DNA of 14,351 bases. Source: Clostridia bacterium (GTDB taxonomy: Bacteria > Bacillota > Clostridia > Peptostreptococcales > Anaerovoracaceae). Under the pieces are notes generated by a model. The model was not told the DNA's origin and did no database searches. It was given only the letters and a program-made list of their open reading frames with translations. Position numbers and translations under genes: made by a program. Where the stretch lies: the NCBI GenBank assembly GCA_024682015.1, contig JAIKZT010000221.1, forward strand, positions 1 through 14,351. The letters run 5' to 3'. Positions 1-5,664 of this stretch are shown one piece after another (positions within the stretch are counted from its first letter, which is position 1; each line of letters begins with the position of its first letter).

Positions 1-1431
1 GCCGATCGTGGAGAAGTGGTTGTTGAACGTGCCCAGGTAGCGCTTCGTGTACGGATACAGGCCGTTGTCCAGCAGGCGGCTGATGACGGTGCGCTTCGTC
101 TTCAGGGAGCGCGCCGCGATGTCCATCAGCTTGTCCAGGCGCTCGTAGAAGTCCTTTTCGTCTTCCGCGAGGTAGGCCAGGCGCGGCAGGTTGATGGTGA
201 CCACGCCCACGGATCCGGTGGACTCGCCGGAGCCGAAGAAACCGCCGGACTTCTTGCGCAGTTCGCGCAGGTCGAGGCGCAGACGGCAGCACATGGACCG
301 CACGTCGGAGGGCTCCATGTCGGAGTTGATGTAATTGGAGAAGTAAGGCGTGCCGTACTTGGCCGTCATCTCGAACAGCAGCTTGTTGTTCTCGGTCTCG
401 GTCCAGTCGAAATCGCGGGTGATGGAGTAGGTCGGGATCGGATACTGGAAGCCGCGGCCGTTGGCGTCGCCTTCGATCATGATCTCGATGAAGGCCTTGT
501 TGACCATGTCCATTTCCTTCTGGCAGTCGCCATAGGTGAAGTTCATCTCCTTGCCGCCCACGATGGCGGGGAGGTTCTTCAGGTCGCCTGGCACGGTCCA
601 GTCGATGGTGACGTTCGTGAACGGCGCCTGCGTGCCCCAGCGGGACGGCGTGTTGACGCCGTAGATGAAGGACTGGATGCACTGCTTGACTTCCTTCTGG
701 CTGAGATTATCCACGCGCACGAACGGCGCCAGATACGTGTCGAAGGAGCTGAACGCCTGGGCGCCGGCCCATTCGTTCTGCATGATGCCCAGGAAGTTGA
801 CCATCTGGTTGCACAGCGTGGAAAGGTGCGCGGCGGGGGCTGAGGTGATCTTCCCCGGGATGCCGCCAAGGCCTTCCTGAATGAGCTGCTTCAGGGACCA
901 GCCGGCGCAGTAGCCGGTAAGCATGGACAGGTCGTGGATGTGGATGGCCGCAGAGCGATGCGCTTCCGCGATCTCCTGATCGTACACTTCGGACAGCCAG
1001 TAATTCGCCGTGATCGCACCGGAGTTGGACAGGATGAGCCCGCCAACGGAATACGTGACCGTGGAGTTTTCCTTGACGCGCCAGTCGTTGATCTTCAGAT
1101 AGTTGTCGACGATGTCCTTATAGCTGAGCAGCGCGGAATTGACGTTGCGGATCTTCTCCCTCTGCTTTCTGTACAGGATGTAGGCCTTCGCGACGTCGGC
1201 GTAGCCGGCCTCGGACAGGACCTTTTCGACGCAGTCCTGGATCTGCTCGACCTGGATCTGATCGTTCTCGATCAGGGGCTCGAACTCGGACGTGACCCGC
1301 AGAGCGAGCATGTCGATGGTGCTCGGATGATACTGCTTGTTCTGCGCTTCGAACGCTTTCGTGATGGCGTCGCTGATCTTGCGGATATTGAACTCAGCGA
1401 TCTTGCCATCTCTCTTGACTACATGATACAT
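1..1431 (-). CDS. nrdD: Anaerobic ribonucleoside-triphosphate reductase, 3' end beyond window
   Basis: Partial gene: the first 477 codons are present and the frame is open to base 1. The product would be the class III glycyl-radical reductase that makes dNTPs from NTPs without oxygen. Residues 1-95 read as an ATP-cone regulatory domain (starts MYHVVKRDGK, with FNIRKI and a YILYRKQR end). The catalytic part then shows IHIHDLSMLTGYCAGW (cysteine at 175) and SMCCRLRLDL (cysteines 381-382). These are likely the active-site cysteine positions of the family, since E. coli NrdD has a similar GCRSFL motif. The C-terminal zinc site and glycyl-radical loop lie outside the window. The ATG start is supported by GAGGTG at 1440-1445, eight bases upstream. 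The partner activase NrdG is not seen here. Regulation is probably by NrdR (see 1502-1549). Confidence 0.96.
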   Translation of the reverse strand, partial: MYHVVKRDGKIAEFNIRKISDAITKAFEAQNKQYHPSTIDMLALRVTSEFEPLIENDQIQVEQIQDCVEKVLSEAGYADVAKAYILYRKQREKIRNVNSALLSYKDIVDNYLKINDWRVKENSTVTYSVGGLILSNSGAITANYWLSEVYDQEIAEAHRSAAIHIHDLSMLTGYCAGWSLKQLIQEGLGGIPGKITSAPAAHLSTLCNQMVNFLGIMQNEWAGAQAFSSFDTYLAPFVRVDNLSQKEVKQCIQSFIYGVNTPSRWGTQAPFTNVTIDWTVPGDLKNLPAIVGGKEMNFTYGDCQKEMDMVNKAFIEIMIEGDANGRGFQYPIPTYSITRDFDWTETENNKLLFEMTAKYGTPYFSNYINSDMEPSDVRSMCCRLRLDLRELRKKSGGFFGSGESTGSVGVVTINLPRLAYLAEDEKDFYERLDKLMDIAARSLKTKRTVISRLLDNGLYPYTKRYLGTFNNHFSTIG

Positions 1432-1480
1432 TTTGTTTTCACCTCATATATTTGCAACTGCTAACTTTGGTTTCACACCG

Positions 1481-1502
1481 AAAAAACGGGCCTGGCCCCG
1501 TT
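1481..1502 (-). terminator. Intrinsic terminator of the mscS operon, or 5' leader hairpin of nrdD
   Basis: On the minus strand the stem AACGGG (1497-1502) and CCCGTT (1485-1490) encloses a 6-base loop and is followed by an unbroken T run (six T's counting the stem end). It would end transcripts of the gene stopping at 1579. It also lies just downstream of the predicted nrdD start near 1504, so it would sit at the extreme 5' end of the nrdD mRNA. Confidence 0.65.
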
Positions 1503-1549
1503 CTCCATATACTGTACTCCAAGGCTGGCCCAATGTCAATATCTTGTGG
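1502..1549 (-). promoter_or_regulatory. Pair of NrdR-box-like sites over the nrdD promoter
   Basis: Read on the minus strand, two 16-bp sites at 1534-1549 and 1502-1517 have cores CAAGATATTG (1537-1546) and CAGTATATGG (1505-1514). Against the NrdR-box core CWATATATWG they match at 9 and 8 of 10 positions. The boxes are separated by 16 bp, so centres lie 32 bp apart (about three helical turns), which is the known NrdR operator geometry. One box overlaps the -35 hexamer and the other the -10. The downstream gene is a ribonucleotide reductase, the expected NrdR target. The flanking bases of both boxes fit the consensus poorly, which is the main weakness. Confidence 0.72.
1511..1539 (-). promoter_or_regulatory. 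Sigma-A-type promoter for nrdD
   Basis: On the minus strand a perfect -35 TTGACA (1534-1539) is followed after 17 bp by TACAGT (1511-1516), four of six matches to TATAAT. The start would fall near 1504, giving a leader of roughly 70 bases before the nrdD start codon. It lies between the stop of the upstream gene (1579) and nrdD, so nrdD need not depend on readthrough. Confidence 0.65.
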
Positions 1550-1578
1550 TTGAACTTTTTTAAAAACACTAAATGTCG

Positions 1579-2760
1579 TTAGTCCGGCGCGAGCAGCGTG
1601 TAGTTGTTCGGATACAGGTCGACCTTCGTGCCAACGCGGATGCCGTCCTCCGTCACGACGAGGTACCCCGCCGACGGACCGCGCGAACTGTCCCACGACT
1701 GCCCCCAGAGCAGATGCATGTTGTTGTACTCCGTATCGCCGGGGATGTAATCGCTGCAATATGTGTAAACAAAGTCGATATACAGATCGAACCAGTCTGA
1801 AACGGCCGCTTCCGCGTCGATCGTAAACGGCACATCAAGCGTGCTCTCCACCGCACCTTCCGGGAGCACGCGGCCGTCTTCGGTATGGATCTCTTTCTGC
1901 AGTAGACCGCCGTCCCTCGCGGCGATGCGGAACGTACCTGCCGCGAAATCCATGCTCTGCACGTAGACCAGGTCGGTATAAAGGCCCTTGTCTTCCGACG
2001 GGGCGACCGGGATCCCGAGATCGCTATACTCGACCATGTGCCAGGTGGTACCGGACAGCAGCTCTCCGAGCGTCTTTCCGCAGACGTCCTCCGCGGCGGA
2101 AGCGTCGATCACCGTGTCGTCCGGCGCGTAGGTCCCTTCGCCGAACTTCAGACCCGGGCACGTGAACAGCTCTCCGTCCGCGGACAGCTCGATGCTGCCG
2201 CGCGAGGTCTTGCAAAGCAGAGTATCCCCTTCTTTTTCGGGAAAGTAATCGTCCACATATTTCCGCTCAGGGCCGATCCAGGAGATGATGGCCTTGTAGC
2301 TGAAGCCGCCGTCCGCGTCTTCGGTCCATTCCATGAACCCGAAATACGTCCCATCGTACCACCAGCCGCTGCCGTCTTCGTTGAAGTGCACCCACTCGCT
2401 CTCGGCCTCGTTTTTCCACGTGCCGGCCTCGACGAGCCGGTTTACCGCGACAGGCGTCTCGGGTTCGGGCTCCTCGGCCGGTTCGACGGCGGCCGTCTCC
2501 GCGGGCGGTTCCCACGCTTTGGCCGGGGTCATCGGCGCGGCGTAGACCACGCCGCACAGCGCTACGCCGGCCGCGGCAAGGAGCAGCGCGCTCCGCTTCT
2601 TAAGACGCGCAATCTTTCCACCGCGGCTCTGGCGATCCCTTCTGCCTTCCGCCATGGCCCCGGAGGACCCTTCCTCAGGCGGGGGACAGACGCCGGGCGC
2701 GGGCGGTGCGACTTCTTCCGGCAGATGCTCTTCCGGCAAAAAACCGCTGTAATCCGCCAT
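1579..2760 (-). CDS. Unrecognised membrane-anchored extracytoplasmic protein, 393 aa
   Basis: I do not recognise this family. Residues 1-50 are acidic and proline-rich, probably cytoplasmic. A basic stretch (ARLKKR, 51-56) precedes one hydrophobic segment (about 57-76), so the chain is likely anchored with its C-terminus outside. A Pro/Glu/Ala linker (about 78-105) leads to a region rich in Trp, Tyr, Gly and Asp with two similar openings: GTWKNEAESEWVHF near 113 and GTTWHMVEYSD near 237. This could mean two beta-rich domains of lipocalin-like style, which is inference only. The ATG at 2760 has GGAGG at 2769-2773, inside the last codons of the upstream mscS gene. The two genes are three bases apart, so they are almost certainly cotranscribed. 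Confidence 0.85.
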   Translation of the reverse strand: MADYSGFLPEEHLPEEVAPPAPGVCPPPEEGSSGAMAEGRRDRQSRGGKIARLKKRSALLLAAAGVALCGVVYAAPMTPAKAWEPPAETAAVEPAEEPEPETPVAVNRLVEAGTWKNEAESEWVHFNEDGSGWWYDGTYFGFMEWTEDADGGFSYKAIISWIGPERKYVDDYFPEKEGDTLLCKTSRGSIELSADGELFTCPGLKFGEGTYAPDDTVIDASAAEDVCGKTLGELLSGTTWHMVEYSDLGIPVAPSEDKGLYTDLVYVQSMDFAAGTFRIAARDGGLLQKEIHTEDGRVLPEGAVESTLDVPFTIDAEAAVSDWFDLYIDFVYTYCSDYIPGDTEYNNMHLLWGQSWDSSRGPSAGYLVVTEDGIRVGTKVDLYPNNYTLLAPD

Positions 2761-2763
2761 GGG

Positions 2764-3783
2764 CTATTCCTCCGGACGGCGGACGACGACCTGCGGGAAC
2801 GGGATCTGCACGCCCGCCTCGTCGAAGAACGCCAGCAGCTCGCGGTTCAGGATGCGCGGCGCGGCGTAGATGTCCTTTTCGTCCACGGCAGCGCCGAACT
2901 TCAGCACGACGCCGCTGTCCGCCAGCTCCTGCACGCCGGAAAACTTCGGGTCTTCCAGGAAGACGTCCGAGTGCTTTTGGCGGATCTGCGGCAGGAACGC
3001 CGCGAGCTTCTTCTCCAGCTCGTCGATGTCCGTGCCGTAGGCCACGGAGACCGTCGTCGACGCCCAGCTCGCCTGGCTGGAGCGGTTCAGGATGTTGCGC
3101 AGGTCGGAATTGTTGATGATCTTGACGTTGCCGCCGAGATCGCGCAGGCAGGTGACGCGGATGCCGATGCTCTCCACCGTTCCGCGGAAGCCGCCCACCT
3201 CGATGATGTCGCCGACGTTGAATTCATCCTCGAACACGAGGAACAGCCCCGTGACCAGGTCTTCGACCAGGCTCTGCGCGCCGAAGCCGATGATCAGCGC
3301 CAAGACGCCGACGCTGGCGAGGATGGCTGTGAGGTTCACGCCGAGGGCGGACAGGCACCAGAAGAAGCCGATGATCGCGGAGAGGTAGCTCAGGCCGCTG
3401 TTGAGCAGGCTGAGGAAGCTCTTCGTCTTGGGCTTCTTCGCGTGGATGTGCTGCACGATGAAGCGCAGCAGGGCGGTCAGCAGGGTCATCATCAGGATGA
3501 TGGCGACTACCTGGAAGACCGTCGCCCAGTTCAGGACGAACGTATCGGCGATCTTGCCGACGTCGCCGAACACGCGCTGCCAGGTGCCGCGCACCGACTC
3601 CCGCGCGCTCGCGGGCAGGAACGGGATGAGCCCCGGATTCGTGATCAGCAGAAACAGGATGAACAGTACAGCCCAGCGGATTACGGCGCCGAGGCTGACT
3701 GCGGAGGCCCTTTTCTTCGAAACCTTTGCTTGTTCTGCCTTCAGGCCGTTTTGTTCCAGGGAGGTGGTTTGTTCTTCGTTCAT
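2764..3783 (-). CDS. MscS-family small-conductance mechanosensitive channel, 339 aa
   Basis: This is a membrane channel that opens under membrane tension to release solutes on hypo-osmotic shock. It has a polar cytoplasmic N-terminus (1-32), hydrophobic segments at about 33-50, 86-110 and 128-148, and a pore-lining third helix of the family at about 150-185. That helix holds GVLALIIGFGAQ followed by SLVEDLVTGLFLVFEDEF. The beta domain follows (NVGDIIEVGGFRGTVESIGIRVT, about 189-211), then the alpha/beta vestibule domain. Length and layout suit a YkuT/YggB-like MscS of Firmicutes. The ATG is preceded by AAAGGA at 3795-3800 and a good promoter at 3816-3843. It is the first gene of a two-gene unit with the membrane-anchored protein downstream. 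Confidence 0.95.
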   Translation of the reverse strand: MNEEQTTSLEQNGLKAEQAKVSKKRASAVSLGAVIRWAVLFILFLLITNPGLIPFLPASARESVRGTWQRVFGDVGKIADTFVLNWATVFQVVAIILMMTLLTALLRFIVQHIHAKKPKTKSFLSLLNSGLSYLSAIIGFFWCLSALGVNLTAILASVGVLALIIGFGAQSLVEDLVTGLFLVFEDEFNVGDIIEVGGFRGTVESIGIRVTCLRDLGGNVKIINNSDLRNILNRSSQASWASTTVSVAYGTDIDELEKKLAAFLPQIRQKHSDVFLEDPKFSGVQELADSGVVLKFGAAVDEKDIYAAPRILNRELLAFFDEAGVQIPFPQVVVRRPEE

Positions 3784-3787
3784 GATA

Positions 3788-3839
3788 AATGCGGTCCTTT
3801 CCTATACATCGGAATATTATAATGCGGTGTTTTCCTATA
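3788..3839. repeat. Short tandem repeat in the mscS promoter-leader
   Basis: On the plus strand AATGCGGTCCTTTCCTATA (3788-3806) recurs as AATGCGGTGTTTTCCTATA (3821-3839). The copies differ at two positions and are offset by 33 bp. The proximal copy contains the mscS ribosome binding site and the distal copy lies in the promoter spacer. It may be a partial duplication of the leader. Confidence 0.5.
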
Positions 3840-3843
3840 TCAA
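3816..3843 (-). promoter_or_regulatory. Sigma-A-type promoter for mscS
   Basis: On the minus strand TTGATA (3838-3843) and a perfect TATAAT (3816-3821) are separated by 16 bp. The start would be near 3809, leaving a short leader of about 25 bases that contains the AAAGGA ribosome binding site. The surroundings (about 3784-3860) are AT-rich against a GC-rich background. Confidence 0.65.
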
Positions 3844-3933
3844 CGCATATATTATACAACAAACGCCCTCCCGTTGGCACAGAAAACCGCTGTCCCCAAG
3901 AGCGTGGTCCGGCGCCGCTGCAAAGGCTGGGAC

Positions 3934-4053
3934 GGGGTCGCGATAAAAACGTGACCCATCGCCCAATTTGAACAATGGGCCACGGTAAAGACGTCCATAC
4001 CGCGACCCAAAGCCGTTATTTCGTTTAGTTGCCTCCCATTTACCGTGACCCAT
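3934..4053. repeat. Structured inverted-repeat element of unknown type
   Basis: The 318-base gap between mscS and the deacetylase gene holds this element. The outer arms at 4039-4053 (minus strand ATGGGTCACGGTAAA) and 3975-3989 are 15-bp inverted repeats. They match at 14 of 15 positions, and the odd pair is a G-U wobble in a minus-strand RNA. A GGGTCRCG motif occurs three times in direct order on the minus strand, near 4044-4051, 4001-4008 and 3950-3957. A copy of its complement at 3935-3942 can fold back on them. No T run follows, so it is not a plain terminator. The remaining bases of the gap (about 3845-3933 and 4054-4101) show no gene or clear signal. Confidence 0.55.
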
Positions 4054-4101
4054 ATTCAGAATAGCCGGTACGGGGCACGGCGGGAGCTGTACGATGCGGC
4101 A

Positions 4102-5442
4102 TCAGAGAAGCACGGGCTTCAGCGTCCAGCACTGCAGCTTCGTGCACGCGACGACGTTTTTCGCCTGGAAGCCCGGCTCCCAAATGGGCCAGACGCTCCA
4201 GTCGTAGCCGTCGTTCACGTAGTCCGCCGCGGCCAGCCGCCCCGTGCGGTAAGGAACGGTCTCCTTCCCGGTCGCGACGCATTCGGACAGCATGCAGAAC
4301 AGGTCGACCGGATTCAGCAGGCTGCTGCCCACCCGGTACAGCGAGCGCAGCTGCTTGAAGCCCCGGACGGAATCGAATTGCTCGTAAGCTGCCTCCGCGA
4401 GGGCCTTCGCTTCAAAGGCCTCATCCCGGACCTCGGAAGGCAGAGCCTGTTCCGGACCGTACAGCAGGTCAGGCTGCATCGCGCGTCCGGTCAGGTATTT
4501 GGCGAAGAACGAGAAGATCTCGGAAGGCGCGAACATGCGGCCGGCGATCTTCGCGAACGTCACGTCACCAGTAAATCCAGTGGCGTATGCAACGAGATCC
4601 TGCGCGCGGACGGGCTTCGCGCAGACCTTCTCGTAGCCAATCGCCTGCGTCGCCGTGATGTATTCCACGTTTTCGCGCTGGAGGGTCATCTCTATGAAGT
4701 CCCTCAACACAGCGATGTTGTTTTCCAGTTCGCCCGGCGGACGCAGCGGGGCCGACTGGTAGACTTCCGGGTTTTTGCCGCCGGCGAAGTTGATCCTGTC
4801 CCAGAACACCGTCGTGCACAGGTCCGTCGGATGGTCGTAAATGCTGAAGAACACGACGTCCTCGCCGGTCATGTCCATGTTTTCGAAGGCGCTCCACATC
4901 TTCTGCCGCTGCTGAGGGTCGTGATCCGAACAGAAGATGTTGGCCAGGCCGCTCATCGTGAAGACGCCGTCGTACCAAAATGGCCGTCCGTCCACGTTCA
5001 GGATGGGATGCGCGTCCAGATAGGTCGGCACGCCCATGGCCCGCGCCCCCGCGAACGCCTGCGGCGCCCAGGCCATGCCCGGATGGCCGTAGCTCACCGG
5101 GTGCTGGCCGACGAGCTCACACAGGCGGTCGAAGCCCGGCTTTTCCCGGCGGATAAACTCCTCCGTGCCGTCCCGAAAGCCCATCCGGTCCAGGTATTCC
5201 GTAGGCAGCGGATGGATGCTGTGAGCCGTCGAATGAAAAGCAAGCTCGTGGCTCGGCAGATAGCGCAGGATGTCCTCCCGGCCCAGCGCTTTCAGCCTCT
5301 CGACCTTCTTTGTGCAGAACTTGATCGTCGCACGTACACCGGTCTCGTCCAGCATCTGCAGGAGCTTCAGAAACGCGTCGTCGGATTCCGGCGTGATGAA
5401 ATCCTCCACGTCGAACCACAGCAGGATTTTGATCTGTTTCAT
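4102..5442 (-). CDS. NodB-fold polysaccharide deacetylase-like protein, 446 aa
   Basis: The N-terminal half resembles the polysaccharide deacetylase (carbohydrate esterase 4) superfamily. These are metal-dependent enzymes that remove acetyl or similar groups from sugars or small amides. FDVED at 10-14 fits the first catalytic and metal-binding motif, and HSTAHSIHP (histidines 70, 74 and 77) fits the metal-binding HSxxH motif. YGHPG near 118-122 could be the third motif. No signal peptide or membrane segment is visible, so it is probably cytoplasmic and the substrate is unknown. About 200 C-terminal residues after the barrel (from about 240) are not recognised. The ATG has AAGGTG at 5450-5455. 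The gene stands alone, with no convincing terminator after it. Confidence 0.8.
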   Translation of the reverse strand: MKQIKILLWFDVEDFITPESDDAFLKLLQMLDETGVRATIKFCTKKVERLKALGREDILRYLPSHELAFHSTAHSIHPLPTEYLDRMGFRDGTEEFIRREKPGFDRLCELVGQHPVSYGHPGMAWAPQAFAGARAMGVPTYLDAHPILNVDGRPFWYDGVFTMSGLANIFCSDHDPQQRQKMWSAFENMDMTGEDVVFFSIYDHPTDLCTTVFWDRINFAGGKNPEVYQSAPLRPPGELENNIAVLRDFIEMTLQRENVEYITATQAIGYEKVCAKPVRAQDLVAYATGFTGDVTFAKIAGRMFAPSEIFSFFAKYLTGRAMQPDLLYGPEQALPSEVRDEAFEAKALAEAAYEQFDSVRGFKQLRSLYRVGSSLLNPVDLFCMLSECVATGKETVPYRTGRLAAADYVNDGYDWSVWPIWEPGFQAKNVVACTKLQCWTLKPVLL

Positions 5443-5616
5443 CGGACCACACCTTTATTATAAACTACAATCAAAATTCTAAGCTAATCACATCTTTTAA
5501 TGTCTCAGTACAAACTGAATCGCTTATTCATAAGTGTGTAGCAATCGCCTCAGGACATAATGGTAATGGTGCTAGACAACATTTCAGCAAGACTATTCCA
5601 TGTCTCCAAACCACTT
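5443..5616. other. AT-rich spacer with no supported gene
   Basis: The stretch between the lysS terminator and the deacetylase start is clearly richer in A and T than the genes around it. Short open frames exist on both strands, including ATG at 5500 on the plus strand, which stops at 5539-5541. None has a ribosome binding site or a sequence I recognise. It may hold the deacetylase promoter, or the remains of an inserted element. I cannot decide from sequence alone. Confidence 0.4.
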
Positions 5617-5648
5617 AAAAGGAACTGCCCGGTGTTCCGGACAGTTCC
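5617..5648 (-). terminator. Intrinsic terminator after lysS
   Basis: On the minus strand GGAACTG (5642-5648) pairs with CAGTTCC (5621-5627), and inner CCGG pairs with CCGG around a four-base loop, with one mismatch between the two stems. TTTT follows (5617-5620). It begins 17 bases past the lysS stop codon and would close the ftsH-lysS operon. Confidence 0.88.
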
Positions 5649-5664
5649 CTTCACTTCGAACTTT

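Noticed and set aside
2038..3822. Very long plus-strand open frame (594 codons) opposite mscS and its downstream gene
   Set aside because: It lies antisense to two well-supported genes, is low in recognisable motifs and rich in Arg, Ala and Asp as expected from GC-rich antisense codons, and lacks a suitable ribosome binding site.
3835..4053. 72-codon minus-strand frame starting at the inverted repeat
   Set aside because: It has no ribosome binding site, its repeated residues simply translate the repeated DNA, and it runs through the mscS promoter.
5457..5462. Perfect TATAAT upstream of the deacetylase gene
   Set aside because: The start of transcription would fall at or inside the ribosome binding site at 5450-5455, and no -35 is present at proper spacing.
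4045..5463. 472-codon plus-strand frame opposite the deacetylase-like gene
   Set aside because: Antisense shadow. The minus-strand product has coherent catalytic motifs and a good ribosome binding site.
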